From: Mesorhizobium sp. 131-2-1
GTDB lineage: Bacteria > Pseudomonadota > Alphaproteobacteria > Rhizobiales > Rhizobiaceae
Length of the DNA: 64,000 bases
Assembly: GCF_016756535.1 (NCBI RefSeq)
Contig: NZ_AP023247.1
Span: 4,836,501-4,900,500, forward strand
Direction of reading: 5' to 3'
A program made the position numbers and the translations under genes. The notes under the pieces are model-generated. The model saw only the letters and a program-made list of their open reading frames with translations, was not told the origin of the DNA and did not search any database. Positions 14,633-27,652 of this stretch are shown here, piece by piece (the first letter of the stretch is position 1; the number at the start of each line of letters is the position of its first letter).

Positions 14633-16129
14633 CTACTGCGTCTTGGTCGGCGCCGTGGTCATCTGGTCGCCGAGCGCCTTCATGTCGGCGTCCTCGCCTT
14701 CCTTCGACTTTTGCGGGACCTTGAACACCTGGCCCGGCCAGATGCGGTCGGGATTGCTGATCTGGTCCTGGTTGGCGAGATAGATGGTGGAATAGCGCAC
14801 GCCGTGGCCATAGACGCGCCGCGAGATCCGCCACAGCGTATCGTTGCGCCGGATGATGACGGCGCTGTCGGCATGCTCGAGCTTGGGCGCCACCGTCTCG
14901 GGGGCGTCGGGCGTCGCGGCAGCCACCTTGGCCGGGGCTTCGGCGGCAGGAGCAGCAGCAGGCGCTTCGCCTGCTGTCGCGGGCGCGGCTGGCTTGGCTT
15001 CGGCGGGCTTTGCCTCTGCCGGCTTGGTCTCGGCCGGCGCCACGGCGGCGACCGACTCGCCCGGCTCGCGCTCGAACGGCACGGCGGCGCGGGCCACCAC
15101 CTTCACCCCGTCGGCATCGAGCGCATCGACATGGATGGTGTAGCTGCCGACCGGAATGTCGCGCGCCGCTTCGACCAGGAAATGGCCGTCAGGCGAGGTC
15201 TGGGCATCGCCGAGCAGGATGTCGTTGGCATAGGCGCGCACCTTGCGGCCGGGGTCGGCGGTGCCGGCGACGAAAATCTTGTTGCCGTCAATCTCGACCG
15301 CCTCGACCACGATCTTGGGCTCGCCCGCCGGTGCTGCCGGCGGGGTAGCCGGCGTGGCGGGCGCCGGTGCTGGCGCGGCTTCAACCGCGGCCGGCGCCGG
15401 TGCGGCCGGGGCCGTCGCAGCGGGCGCTTCGGCCGCCGGAGCGGCCGCCTGGTCGCCAGTGGCGGGTGCCGCGGGCTTCGCCTCGGGCGCCGGAACAGTG
15501 AGCAGTTCTGACGGCTTGCCCGGCTCCTCGACCATGGCCAGCACCTGGCCGGCTGGGCTCTGCGGGATCGAGACGACGGCGGTCTGCACCGAGGCGGTCA
15601 CGACGTCGCCGGTCGCCGAGCGCAGCGTGATGGTGTAGTCGCCGGGCTTCAGCGGATCGTCGAGGACGATGGCGAAGGCGCCGTCCGGACCGGCGATGGT
15701 CGAGCCGAGCACCGTCGTGCCGTTGAGGATCTCGACCTTGGAATTGGGCGCCGCGTTGCCGGCGACGACGATCGAGCCATTGCTTTCGACGCGCACGACA
15801 TCGAATGTCGGCGCAACCGGCCCGGCCGCGGCGGATGCTGCCGCTGGCGCGGCCGGAGCGGCAGGAGCTTCCGCCGCCGGGGCCGCAGGCGCAGCCGGGG
15901 CCGCCGCATCAGTGGCTGGCGCTGGCGCGGCCGGCAGCCGCCCCTCGGTGCCCGGCTCGGCCGGCTTGGTTTCCGCTGGCTTGGTGTCGCCCGGCTCCAG
16001 CGCCGCGACCTGTGCCGGCGGCGTGCGGTTGAGATACGGATCGAGCGCGCCCGAAACATAGGCGGTTCCCGCCGCGGCGACGGCGCCGCCCGCGGTAAAC
16101 AACAACGCCTTCAACGGATTAATTGCCAT
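14633..16129 (-). CDS. LysM-domain cell-envelope protein, Ala/Pro-rich
   Basis: The 498-residue product from the ATG at 16129 (AAGGGG upstream) begins with a membrane anchor or signal segment (ALLFTAGGAVAAAGTAYVSG). It contains long Ala/Pro-rich linkers and two Ig-like modules (for example GNAAPNSKVEILNGTTVLGS and AGTADPGRKVRAYANDIL). It ends with a LysM domain (about residues 430-485: RRNDTLWRISRRVYGHG, then PDRIWPGQVFKVP). LysM binds peptidoglycan, so the protein is probably periplasmic and wall-bound. LysM proteins with this layout are conserved in Rhizobiales without a defined role. Confidence 0.82.
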   Translation of the reverse strand: MAINPLKALLFTAGGAVAAAGTAYVSGALDPYLNRTPPAQVAALEPGDTKPAETKPAEPGTEGRLPAAPAPATDAAAPAAPAAPAAEAPAAPAAPAAASAAAGPVAPTFDVVRVESNGSIVVAGNAAPNSKVEILNGTTVLGSTIAGPDGAFAIVLDDPLKPGDYTITLRSATGDVVTASVQTAVVSIPQSPAGQVLAMVEEPGKPSELLTVPAPEAKPAAPATGDQAAAPAAEAPAATAPAAPAPAAVEAAPAPAPATPATPPAAPAGEPKIVVEAVEIDGNKIFVAGTADPGRKVRAYANDILLGDAQTSPDGHFLVEAARDIPVGSYTIHVDALDADGVKVVARAAVPFEREPGESVAAVAPAETKPAEAKPAEAKPAAPATAGEAPAAAPAAEAPAKVAAATPDAPETVAPKLEHADSAVIIRRNDTLWRISRRVYGHGVRYSTIYLANQDQISNPDRIWPGQVFKVPQKSKEGEDADMKALGDQMTTAPTKTQ

Positions 16130-16205
16130 ATTTGACTGCCCCTTAGCCACCTAACGCCGGTCTAGCGTGTTTTAGCGAGTCCCACAAGAAAAACGGCCCT
16201 GCAAG

Positions 16206-16225
16206 AAAAAGCCCGTGCCGGGCTT
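16206..16225 (-). terminator. Intrinsic terminator-like hairpin, minus strand, in a divergent promoter region
   Basis: AAGCCCG (16209-16215), loop TGC and CGGGCTT (16219-16225) form a perfect 7-bp stem. Read on the minus strand it is followed by five T residues (16210-16206). It sits between the divergent LysM and LOG genes, upstream of LysM, where a terminator is unexpected unless it is an attenuator or ends an antisense transcript. Confidence 0.55.
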
Positions 16226-16260
16226 GACCATGTCTGCCGTCGCTATCACCAATCATCGGC

Positions 16261-16872
16261 ATGAACACGATTCGATCCGTCTGCGTCTATTGCGGCTCGT
16301 CTCCGGGCCGCGATGAAACCTACATCAAGGCCGGCCATCTGCTCGGCCGCTCGCTCGCCAAATCCGGCCTCAGGCTGGTCTATGGAGGCGGCACCAAGGG
16401 CATCATGGGCGCCGTCGCCGAGGGCGCACTCAAGGCCGGCGGCAAGGTGACGGGCATCATCCCCCGCTTCCTCATCAACAGGGAAGCAACCGAGACCGCA
16501 CTTGACCGGCTCGACGAGCTCGTGATCACCGACAACATGCACGAGCGCAAGCACAGGATGTTCGAAAAATCCGACGCCTTTGTGGCGCTGCCGGGCGGCA
16601 TCGGCACGGTCGAGGAGATCGTCGAGATCATGACCTGGGGCCAGCTCGGCCACCATCGCAAGCCGATCGTCTTCGCCAACATCAAGGGGTTCTGGGATCC
16701 GATGCTGGCGCTGCTCGACCATATGGGCAGTGAAGGCTTCATCCATACCGCCCACCGGGTGAAGCCGCTGGTGGTCGAGGACCCCGAAGCGATCGTCGCC
16801 GCCATCATGGTGGCCGGCTCGTCCGTCGATGCCCCGACGGAAGGCGTGCAGTCGGTGATAGACAAGATGTAG
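16261..16872 (+). CDS. LOG-family protein (TIGR00730), cytokinin-riboside phosphoribohydrolase type
   Basis: The 203-residue Rossmann-fold protein has the N-terminal VCVYCGSSPG, the GGGTKGIMG segment and the family motif PGGIGTVEE with EIVEIMTWGQLG (about residues 108-130). Conserved Arg and Glu residues of the active site lie in these motifs. LOG proteins hydrolyse nucleoside 5'-monophosphates, releasing bases such as cytokinins; in bacteria many act in general nucleotide salvage. A link to plant hormone signalling would be speculative here. Downstream lies the 7-bp repeat tract. Confidence 0.88.
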   Translation: MNTIRSVCVYCGSSPGRDETYIKAGHLLGRSLAKSGLRLVYGGGTKGIMGAVAEGALKAGGKVTGIIPRFLINREATETALDRLDELVITDNMHERKHRMFEKSDAFVALPGGIGTVEEIVEIMTWGQLGHHRKPIVFANIKGFWDPMLALLDHMGSEGFIHTAHRVKPLVVEDPEAIVAAIMVAGSSVDAPTEGVQSVIDKM

Positions 16873-16923
16873 GGCAGTAGGGAATAGGCAGTAGGCAGTG
16901 TGTAGACTGCCGGGAACGGCAAG

Positions 16924-17873
<950 letters not shown>

Positions 17874-17990
17874 TCTTGCTCCGAGAATTAGTCCTTGAAG
17901 GTCTCAACTTTAGCCTAATCAGTCTTGGACTGTCTGGCCAGTGGCGACGACAATCCCGCCATTCCAACCAGGACGCCTCAGGAGACCGAC

Positions 17991-18281
17991 ATGCAATTCT
18001 TTGCCCTTCTCACCCGCAACACCCAGAAGTTCAGCGATGCCGATTTCGTACCGCTGCTGCCCGGCGAGGCCGAGCAGCGCCGCACGCTCTATGTGGATGG
18101 CGCGGTCCGCCAGGTTTGGAACCGGGGCGACATTCCCGGCAGCGGCATGATGTTCGAGGCGGCCGACGACGCCGAAGTGCGCAGTCATCTTGGCACGCTG
18201 CCGCTGGTCAAGGCCGGCATGATGGAGATTTCGGCGGTCGTGCCGCTCAATCCCTACCCCGGCTTCGGACCGAAGCGCTGA
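17991..18281 (+). CDS. Small muconolactone isomerase / YciI-like protein
   Basis: Translation from the ATG at 17991, 7 bp after AGGAG, gives 96 residues starting MQFFALLTRNTQKFSD. The layout (beta-alpha-beta-beta ferredoxin-like, with VRQVWNRGD and a C-terminal PLNPYPGFGPKR) resembles muconolactone delta-isomerase and YciI-like proteins. It is transcribed away from the adjacent LysR gene. A catabolic role is plausible but the catalytic residues cannot be confirmed from the sequence alone. Confidence 0.6.
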   Translation: MQFFALLTRNTQKFSDADFVPLLPGEAEQRRTLYVDGAVRQVWNRGDIPGSGMMFEAADDAEVRSHLGTLPLVKAGMMEISAVVPLNPYPGFGPKR

Positions 18282-18327
18282 GGCGACCAAATGTTGGAGA
18301 TGAGTGCTGCCGTGAAATCGGCGGCGC

Positions 18328-19185
18328 TCATGAACCTCCGCGACCGAACAAGCGACGGAAAATGCTTGCCCGAGGTGCGGTGTAGCGCTCAGGCAAAGGG
18401 TTGGTGAGCAAGAACTGCTCGTGCCCCTCGACCGTCTCGGTGCCGCGATAGCTGCATTGCAGCGACCGAGCCAGGGGAACAATCTCCTTCAGCACCGACC
18501 CGAACCCCTCACCGTCGATCGGCACATCCTTGACCATGTGCAATTCGCGCGCGAACGCCTCGATGCCGAGGAAGCGATAGCCGCGCTTTTCGAGCTCGGC
18601 GCGCAGCCTTGCCAGGGAAGGCTCCGCGCCCCAGAACTCGAAGCGTGTCGGCCGGATGCGGGCGCTCGCGGCGATTTCCAGATTGAGGTCGCCAATCGCC
18701 TCGGCAGGAAGAATAAGCGGCGCCAGCGCGCCAAGCGAATGCTGTTCGACGGCGAGCGGAAAGGCCGACGCCCCGGCGGCAGCGCGGGCTATCTGCTCGA
18801 AGCCGACGACATCCTCGGTCGTAAAGTAAAAGTCGCGGCGCCCATCGCCATGCTGCTCCGCGATGTAGCATGCGGGGCAGTTCGCGGTCACCAGATCCTC
18901 GCACAATCGTTCGAGAAACGCATAGTTCCGGCTCGACCCCTTGGGTGTCAGCAGGGCATCCCGCGGCATCACTTCGTTTGCGCGCGGGGTGAGCTTCAGG
19001 AGCAAGATCGGAAACGACGCGGCAGCGCGCAGAAGCGCCATGTTCACCCTCACCCGGACGAACAGCCCACTGCCGTCGGGGCGGTAGCGCATCAGGTCGC
19101 GATGCGGCTCGGCCTTGCGGATGACCTCTTCCGTTTCATCGTTCGATACCTGTTCACCGGTGACATCGAACTGAAGCAAAGCCAT
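18328..19185 (-). CDS. Conserved hypothetical protein, possible DUF695/RraB-like layout
   Basis: The 285-residue soluble protein has no signal peptide. Its C-terminal portion (ELEKRGYRFLGIEAFARELH, then LPERYTAPRA at the end) recalls the RraB/DUF695 group, and segments such as FYFTTEDVVGFEQIA fit DUF695-like proteins. The resemblance is weak and I would not assign a function. A CPACYIAEQHGDG segment has a Cys-x2-Cys. It is followed (minus strand) by nothing co-directional within 300 bp and is likely monocistronic. Confidence 0.55.
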   Translation of the reverse strand: MALLQFDVTGEQVSNDETEEVIRKAEPHRDLMRYRPDGSGLFVRVRVNMALLRAAASFPILLLKLTPRANEVMPRDALLTPKGSSRNYAFLERLCEDLVTANCPACYIAEQHGDGRRDFYFTTEDVVGFEQIARAAAGASAFPLAVEQHSLGALAPLILPAEAIGDLNLEIAASARIRPTRFEFWGAEPSLARLRAELEKRGYRFLGIEAFARELHMVKDVPIDGEGFGSVLKEIVPLARSLQCSYRGTETVEGHEQFLLTNPLPERYTAPRASIFRRLFGRGGS

Positions 19186-19276
19186 CGCCTAACCCTCGCC
19201 TCCCGGACCACGTCCGATCGGCGGCATCTTGCCAGTTCGCAGCGGCTCAGCCCAGACTCTCTCGGCCAGGCATTCT

Positions 19277-19450
19277 TCATTGCGTTACGGAGAACCAGGC
19301 AATGCAAGGCAGCGCGACCAGCAGCGCCAACCGCAGCACGGCCGATCGCGCCTGGTCGGTCTCCTTGCGCTGCAGCCGGCGCCATATCTGAAGGGTCGCG
19401 GCGAGAACGAGCAACGCATAGAGGCCGCCCAGCACCCCGCTCGCCGGCAT
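19277..19450 (-). CDS. Small two-helix membrane protein (57 aa)
   Basis: From the ATG at 19450, preceded by GGAGAAAG, the frame reads MPASGVLGGLYALLVLAATL, then a basic segment WRRLQRKETDQARSA, then a second hydrophobic helix ending FSVTQ. Two short membrane spans joined by a charged loop, a proper ribosome binding site and rhizobial codon use support a real gene. I recognise no family. Confidence 0.55.
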   Translation of the reverse strand: MPASGVLGGLYALLVLAATLQIWRRLQRKETDQARSAVLRLALLVALPCIAWFSVTQ

Positions 19451-19502
19451 ACCGGCTTTCTCCAGCGATGCGCAAAGCCCTTCCGCCGCTATTTCCTCGA
19501 CG

Positions 19503-19682
19503 TTAGCGGCCGGACCGCAGCGACAGGACGAAGCCCACGATCAGGCCAAGGACGAAGCCAAGCGGCCCGGTGATGAAGATGCCGAGCAGCGGACCCTGGT
19601 TTGCCTCGGGCGTGAAGATGACCGGCCCGACGAAACCGCCGAGAAAGCCGATGATGCCCAGTATCGCGCCCCATTTGAGCAT
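19503..19682 (-). CDS. Small membrane protein (59 aa)
   Basis: The ATG at 19682 follows GGGGGA; an alternative ATG lies at 19694. The product MLKWGAILGIIGFLGGFVGP has two glycine-rich membrane spans with GxxxG-type packing motifs (second span FITGPLGFVLGLIVGFVL) and a basic end LRSGR. It is 52 bp upstream of another two-helix small protein on the same strand, so the two may be an operon. Function unknown. Confidence 0.6.
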   Translation of the reverse strand: MLKWGAILGIIGFLGGFVGPVIFTPEANQGPLLGIFITGPLGFVLGLIVGFVLSLRSGR

Positions 19683-19784
19683 CGGTTCCCCCATCGCCTG
19701 CCGAGCCACTGCAGCAGATTCCCGTCTCGGAACCAAGCCCTCGCATTGGCGTTGCCTCAGTGAACAGCAACTCAGGAGATCGTC

Positions 19785-19868
19785 ATGCTGCGAGGCGCAC
19801 TGCTCTGGATCATCGGGATTCCGCTGCCCATCATCCTCATCCTCTGGCTGCTCGGCTATCTGCACTGA
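19785..19868 (+). CDS. Very small hydrophobic protein (27 aa)
   Basis: AGGAG at 19774-19778 precedes an ATG at 19785; the frame reads MLRGALLWIIGIPLPIILI and ends LWLLGYLH before a TGA at 19866. It is a single membrane helix with a proline kink, the size of known bacterial single-span microproteins. It is divergent from the 59-aa membrane protein 102 bp away. The ribosome binding site and the coherent hydrophobic helix support translation. Confidence 0.5.
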   Translation: MLRGALLWIIGIPLPIILILWLLGYLH

Positions 19869-20048
19869 CGACCGGGATGTCCCACGCACGTCCGGCGGAG
19901 ATGGTCATGAGCCAATCATCACAGGCGGCGTTTGCGTGCACGGCGTCCAACGTCACGGAACCGTCACACGCAATGGAGGCGACCATGCTAGAAACCTGGC
20001 TTGGCCGTCCCTGCGACCTGGACCGTATCAAGACCCGGCGAAGCCACC

Positions 20049-21047
20049 ATGAATATTGCCCTCGCCCCGGAAGAGAACGCCCTCTCGCCCTATCTGCCCG
20101 ATGAACACGGGCTGTTCTTTCTCTATCATTTCACCGCCGAAGGCCTGCGCACGAAGGATGCGGCGCAGGCGCACTGGACCTGGCGCAGCTACCAGATCTC
20201 CGACTTGCGCGCCCGCCGCGAGATCGCCGCCGAGACGGCGTTGCCCGGACCGGTGCGCGAAGCGTTCCTCGGAGCAAGCCAGGGCTGTCATATCGACCTC
20301 GAGGACGACTGGCTCTATGGCGACCTGCCGGACCTGCGCCACGACTATTCGGCCGAGGCGCGCGGGCTCGGCCATTTCCGCTTCGCGCTCAACGACCGGA
20401 TGCTGATCGGTGCCCGCAAGCAGCCGCTGCAGTCGGTCGACACGATCCGCAAGGCGGTCGAGAACGGCACGCGGAAATTCCGCTCGCCGGCGGAACTGAT
20501 CGAGGCCGTCATGGGCCAGTCCCTGGACGGCATGGCGGCCGAGCTCGGCGGCCTTTCCGCGACGCTCGACGGCATCGAGGACCGCATCGTGTGCGATGCA
20601 TGGCACAGCGAGCGGCAGTCACTGGTCGACGCGCGCCGGCAGCTGGTGGTGATCCACCGGCAGATGGCGACGTTGACCAGCCTGTTTCGGCATCTGGACC
20701 ATTCGCACCGCAACGACCTGCCCGATCCGGTCAACGACATGGCCGCGCGGCTCTCGCACCGGGCGCACACGCTCTATCACGACAGCGAGCAATTGCAGGC
20801 GCGCACAAGGCTGCTGCAGGACGAGATGATGGCCAAGCTGACGATGCAGTCCAATCAGCTGCTCTATATCCTGTCCGTCATGACAGCGGTGCTGTTGCCT
20901 ATGACCATCATCTCGGGCCTGTTCGGCATGAATGTGGGCGGCCTGCCGCTGCTCGACTCGCCGATCGGCTTCTGGGTGGTGACGGCGGTGTCGCTGCTCG
21001 TCGCTTGCGCTGTCTATCTGTTCGTCAGGCGCCTCGGGCGAGTGTAG
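20049..21047 (+). CDS. zntB: CorA/ZntB-family divalent cation transporter
   Basis: The 332-residue product from the ATG at 20049 has the CorA layout. A large cytoplasmic N-terminal domain (about 1-265) ends in a long helix ([20 protein letters not shown]). Two C-terminal membrane helices follow, with the pore signature GMN in [10 protein letters not shown]. The N-terminal [11 protein letters not shown] and the [10 protein letters not shown] segment fit the ZntB branch, which transports zinc by a proton-coupled mechanism. An earlier ATG at 20001 gives no family match. It is probably monocistronic. Confidence 0.85.
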   Translation: MNIALAPEENALSPYLPDEHGLFFLYHFTAEGLRTKDAAQAHWTWRSYQISDLRARREIAAETALPGPVREAFLGASQGCHIDLEDDWLYGDLPDLRHDYSAEARGLGHFRFALNDRMLIGARKQPLQSVDTIRKAVENGTRKFRSPAELIEAVMGQSLDGMAAELGGLSATLDGIEDRIVCDAWHSERQSLVDARRQLVVIHRQMATLTSLFRHLDHSHRNDLPDPVNDMAARLSHRAHTLYHDSEQLQARTRLLQDEMMAKLTMQSNQLLYILSVMTAVLLPMTIISGLFGMNVGGLPLLDSPIGFWVVTAVSLLVACAVYLFVRRLGRV

Positions 21048-21154
21048 GACCGGATCCTTCCGGGAGACCATACTCCGGGATTTTGGGTTGTGGTACACAA
21101 CTCGGAATCGCGGATGCTTCGACCAGCATCCCGTTGCTTTCGACGAGGATGCGC

Positions 21155-21787
21155 ATGGGGTTCGCCAGGAAGCTCAGAACATGGCTCGGGCTCCGCCGAG
21201 ACAAGAGCGCGCTGCCGCCATTTGCGTCCGTTGGCCGTTGGACTTATGGCGTCGAGTCAAGAATGATTTACGGCTGTGGAGAGCACTGCTCGCTCAGGAT
21301 CGGCGCCTTTTGCTCGATCGCCAATGAGGCGCTTTTCATGTGCAGCGCCAATCACCCGACATCATTTGTTTCCACCTATCCGTTCAAGGTTCGTGTGACG
21401 CGGGAGGAGCCGGATGGATCGGACCTGCTCACGAATGGCCCCATCGAGATCGGCAATGACGTGTGGATCGGACGCCGTGCCACGATCATGCCTGGTGTCA
21501 GGATAGGCGACGGTGCCGTCGTTGGCGCCGGAGCCATCGTCACCAAGGACGTCGCTCCCTACGCGATCGTGGCCGGCAATCCGGCCAGACTTATCCGCTA
21601 CAGGTTCGACGGGCGCCAGATCGAAAGCCTGCTTGCGATCCGGTGGTGGGATTGGAGCGACGAGAAAATCCGCGCCGAACAGCCGGCGTTCTTCGGTTCC
21701 ATCGACGCCTTCATTGCGGCCCACGCAGCGCCCGAAGCCGCTCGCGCGGCCTTGGAGCCTACGCTGTCGCCCGCCGATCCTCGATGA
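21155..21787 (+). CDS. CatB-related O-acetyltransferase (left-handed beta-helix)
   Basis: The ATG at 21155, 6 bp after GAGG, gives 210 residues. Hexapeptide repeats form the left-handed helix: [20 protein letters not shown], then [15 protein letters not shown] and the terminal [15 protein letters not shown]. The catalytic His is probably in SANHPTSF (about residue 73). Members acetylate hydroxyl groups on sugars, polysaccharide units or xenobiotics such as chloramphenicol. The last 29 bp overlap the convergent GST gene. Substrate cannot be assigned. Confidence 0.85.
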   Translation: MGFARKLRTWLGLRRDKSALPPFASVGRWTYGVESRMIYGCGEHCSLRIGAFCSIANEALFMCSANHPTSFVSTYPFKVRVTREEPDGSDLLTNGPIEIGNDVWIGRRATIMPGVRIGDGAVVGAGAIVTKDVAPYAIVAGNPARLIRYRFDGRQIESLLAIRWWDWSDEKIRAEQPAFFGSIDAFIAAHAAPEAARAALEPTLSPADPR

Positions 21788-22445
21788 TGGTGCCGGCGGC
21801 GGCGATTTCGGCCTCGTGGTCCGGTTCGCGCCAGGTCTCGGCGAGGGCCGCGGCGTACCATTCGCGCATCGCCGGCAGGTCGAGCAGCTGCTTCGGATAG
21901 GCAGCGGCGGCGCCTTCGAAAGCCAGCCCATAGGACTGCGCGCGAAACGCCACCGGAGCAAAGAAGGCATCGGCGGCGGTGAAGCGCTCGCCGGCCAGGA
22001 ACGGACCGCCGAAGCGGCCAAGGCCATCGTTCCAGAGGTCGCCGAGGCGGAAGAGATCGTGCTTCAGCGCATCGGACATCGGATACGGCTCAACGCCGAG
22101 GCCGCAGCTCATCGGGCACAACGAACGCAGGGCTGTGAAGCTCGAATGCATCTCGGCGGCGGCCGATCGCGCCCAGGCCCTTGCCTTCGGGTCCGTCGGC
22201 CATACGCCCTGATGGCGCTCGGCCAGATATTCGACAATGCTGAGCGAATCCCAGACCGCCCAGCCGTCATCGACCAGGCAAGGCACGCGGCCACTCGGCG
22301 AAAACTGCCGGTAGAGGCTAAAGCTCGATCCGGTCGGGAACGGGGTCAGCCGCTCCTCGAACGGGATGCCCAGCGTTCGCATCAGTAGCCAGGGCCGCAG
22401 CGACCAGGAGGAATAGTTCTTGTTGGCGATATGCAGCAAATACAC
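21759..22445 (-). CDS. Glutathione S-transferase family protein
   Basis: The 228-residue protein has a thioredoxin-like N-terminal domain starting [20 protein letters not shown], where the YSSWSLRP segment holds the probable catalytic Ser. It continues with [11 protein letters not shown] (cis-Pro) and [12 protein letters not shown] (glutathione-binding Glu/Asp-Ser). The C-terminal domain is alpha-helical with the N-capping motif [11 protein letters not shown]. This pattern is typical of bacterial GSTs resembling maleylacetoacetate isomerase/zeta class. It is convergent with the acetyltransferase gene and overlaps it by 29 bp. Confidence 0.88.
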   Translation of the reverse strand: MYLLHIANKNYSSWSLRPWLLMRTLGIPFEERLTPFPTGSSFSLYRQFSPSGRVPCLVDDGWAVWDSLSIVEYLAERHQGVWPTDPKARAWARSAAAEMHSSFTALRSLCPMSCGLGVEPYPMSDALKHDLFRLGDLWNDGLGRFGGPFLAGERFTAADAFFAPVAFRAQSYGLAFEGAAAAYPKQLLDLPAMREWYAAALAETWREPDHEAEIAAAGTIIEDRRATA

Positions 22446-22516
22446 CGGGCGCTCCCCTCCTTGTTTTGACGCAGTCCCGAACGGAAAACCGCTTCACACT
22501 TTTCCTGGAATTGCTT

Positions 22517-23446
22517 TTATCGCGTGGCCGGCGCCGCCGGGCGGACTTCGCGGCCACGAAACATCGACCAGGAATACATCGCCAGCGCCACCCAGATCAG
22601 AGCAAAGGCGATCGCCTGCGTCCTGCCGAAAGGCTCGTCGAATATAAGCACGGCGATCAGGAACACTATGGTCGGCGCGATGTACTGCATGATGCCGATG
22701 GTGGAGAGGCGCAGCAGCCTGGCGCCGAAGGCAAAGAGCAGGAGCGGCACGGCAGTCACCGGACCGCAGCCGACGAGCAGCGCCGTGTCGGTGGCGGTGC
22801 TGGAGATGAAATGATCCTGGCCGGTGGCGATCAGGAAGGCAATGTAGCAAAGCGCCGGTACCGAAAGCAAAAGCACCTCGAGCAAGAAACCCTGGCTGGG
22901 GCCGATCGGCAGCGTCTTGCGGAAGAAGCCGTAGGCGGCGAAGGAGAAGGCCAACGCCAGCGACACCCATGGCAGCTTGCCGCCCTCGACCGTCAACACC
23001 GCTACCGCGATCGCCGCCAGCGCCACCGCCGCGATCTGCAGCCGGTCGAGCCTTTCGCCAAGCAGCGCGGCGCCGACGACGACGCTGACCAGCGGGTTGA
23101 TGTAATAGCCGAGCGCTGTCTCGACGGTGCGGTCGACCGCGATCGCCCAGACATAGATGCCCCAGTTGACCGAGATCAGCGTCGCCGTCAGCGCCGCCAT
23201 GGCGATGCTCTTGGGCGAGCGGATCGCGGCCTTGAAATCGGCGGTGCGGCCGGCCCAGACCAGCACGCATGCTGCGATCGGCACCGACCAGACGATGCGG
23301 TGCGAGATCACTTCGATCAGCGGCAGATGCGCCACCGCCTTCATGTAGAAGGGCAGCATCCCCCACAGCAGATAGGCGCCCAGCGCCAGGAGGAAGCCGC
23401 GGCGGGCCTTGGCGTCTGAATCGAGGAGAGCGGTTTCGGTGACCAT
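22517..23446 (-). CDS. rarD: EamA-family transporter RarD
   Basis: The 309-residue protein has ten predicted membrane spans and the RarD hallmarks: GAYLLWGMLPFYMK near residue 24, ISHRIVWSVP, NWGIYVWA and GYYINPLVSVVVGAALLGER. RarD proteins are DMT exporters first named for chloramphenicol sensitivity; the physiological substrate is unsettled. It is transcribed from about 23446 with a short AT-rich region upstream (near 23490) and is probably monocistronic. Confidence 0.9.
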   Translation of the reverse strand: MVTETALLDSDAKARRGFLLALGAYLLWGMLPFYMKAVAHLPLIEVISHRIVWSVPIAACVLVWAGRTADFKAAIRSPKSIAMAALTATLISVNWGIYVWAIAVDRTVETALGYYINPLVSVVVGAALLGERLDRLQIAAVALAAIAVAVLTVEGGKLPWVSLALAFSFAAYGFFRKTLPIGPSQGFLLEVLLLSVPALCYIAFLIATGQDHFISSTATDTALLVGCGPVTAVPLLLFAFGARLLRLSTIGIMQYIAPTIVFLIAVLIFDEPFGRTQAIAFALIWVALAMYSWSMFRGREVRPAAPATR

Positions 23447-23568
23447 GGCCCAACGCTATGGCCCAGCCGGCCATCCAAGACCATCACAAAATTATGATGG
23501 ATCAATGGACTTCCGCTGATGGGTCAAGCGGTTGACTTCGCGACATGCGCCTGAACTGCGATGTCTGC

Positions 23569-24096
23569 TCAACGCTGGGCGGGTTTTTCTACAAGCTCGA
23601 AGAAAAGCCTGTCGGGTGCCCCCTCGTCATGCCTGAAGCCCGTCAACTGCGCCGCCAGATCGAGAGGAATGTCGAAAACATAATCGACATCAGCTTCCTT
23701 GTCCTGCTGTGAAAACGCTTGCTGCCTCAGGGATTCAAAGGCGGATGGCAGATCGCCCGTGGTGTGGAGATCCGTGACCTCGTTGTCGCCGTTGTGCCAA
23801 ACCCTCCAGATATTCTTGCCGGCGCTCCAGAGCTCGGCGCGAGAAAACATCGTGTGTTCCTCTATGTGCACGACGACCATTTCCCTGCCTTGCGAGAACG
23901 CCGACAGATAGCTGTCAGGAGGATTGGGAAAGCTGCAGTAGCCGAGGATGATGATAGCCCAGTTCTTGTCGCTGCGATAAGCATTCACCGGCGCATCGAA
24001 ATCCTCCGATGAGCCGCCGACTTCCCTGCCGAACAAGGCTGCGGCTTCCTTGACTCCGTAGCCCCGGAAGCCAAACCAGCTGATCGAGAATCCCAC
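23569..24096 (-). CDS. Hypothetical protein (175 aa)
   Basis: The product starts MGFSISWFGFRGYGVKEAAA and is soluble, with no signal peptide. Two acidic/aromatic stretches (SFPNPPDSYLSAFSQGREMV, VWHNGDNEV) and a C-terminal RLFFELVEKPAQR suggest a compact alpha/beta fold. No family recognised. It starts 4 bp after the cimA stop on the same strand and may be a distal part of that operon, although the link to leucine-pathway chemistry is unclear. Its AT content is somewhat higher than that of its neighbours. Confidence 0.6.
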   Translation of the reverse strand: MGFSISWFGFRGYGVKEAAALFGREVGGSSEDFDAPVNAYRSDKNWAIIILGYCSFPNPPDSYLSAFSQGREMVVVHIEEHTMFSRAELWSAGKNIWRVWHNGDNEVTDLHTTGDLPSAFESLRQQAFSQQDKEADVDYVFDIPLDLAAQLTGFRHDEGAPDRLFFELVEKPAQR

Positions 24097-24100
24097 GCGT

Positions 24101-27154
<3,054 letters not shown>

Positions 27155-27158
<4 letters not shown>

Positions 27159-27646
27159 GGTCTCTCCTCTGGCGGCCATTGGTCGGTGTCGTGGTCGGGA
27201 TGCTGATAGGAGATGAGCTCGGCGAGATAAGGCGCCGAGCCGATGTCGGCCATCGTATCCTCGGACGGCAGTTTCGGGATGCCATCGACATAGGGAAGCT
27301 TCGCCTCGACGCCCCATTGGATGGTCGGCGCGATGCCGGCCGGGTCGTCGAAGGCGGCGATCGCCAGCGCCATGCCGTCGGGCGCCTCGAAGGTCAGCGG
27401 CGTGCCGCATTCCGCGCAGAAGCCGCGCCATGCTGCGCTGGAAGAACGGAAGCGCTTGGGCTCGCCGCGCGTCCAGTCAACCTTGGCGCCGCGCACCGAG
27501 ACCAGCGGCAGGTAGAAATTGCCGCTTGCCTTCTGGCACATGCGGCAGTGGCAGATCGAGGCATCGCCGAGCGTGCCCTCGACGCGGAAGCGCACCGCGC
27601 CGCACTGGCAGCCGCCTGTGTAGACCGGCCGGTTGTCGAGGCTCAT
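27155..27646 (-). CDS. GFA-domain protein, paralogue of the next gene
   Basis: This 163-residue member shows GGCQCGAVRFRVEG, ICHCRMCQKASGNFY and GFCAECGTPLTF as zinc ligand clusters, with a C-terminal ISYQHPDHDTDQWP almost the same as in the following gene. The tandem arrangement with 4-bp overlaps and the clear divergence outside the motifs indicate a duplicated but specialised pair. Substrate unknown. Confidence 0.85.
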
Positions 27647-27652
27647 GGCGGG

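Noticed and set aside
21048..21090. Hairpin-like CCGGGAG / CTCCGGG with T-run after zntB
   Set aside because: The arms do not pair perfectly (internal mismatch), so I do not list it as a terminator.
20591..21787. 398-codon frame covering zntB end and acetyltransferase
   Set aside because: The first 188 codons are a shadow of zntB; the acetyltransferase begins at 21155 where a ribosome binding site and family start occur.
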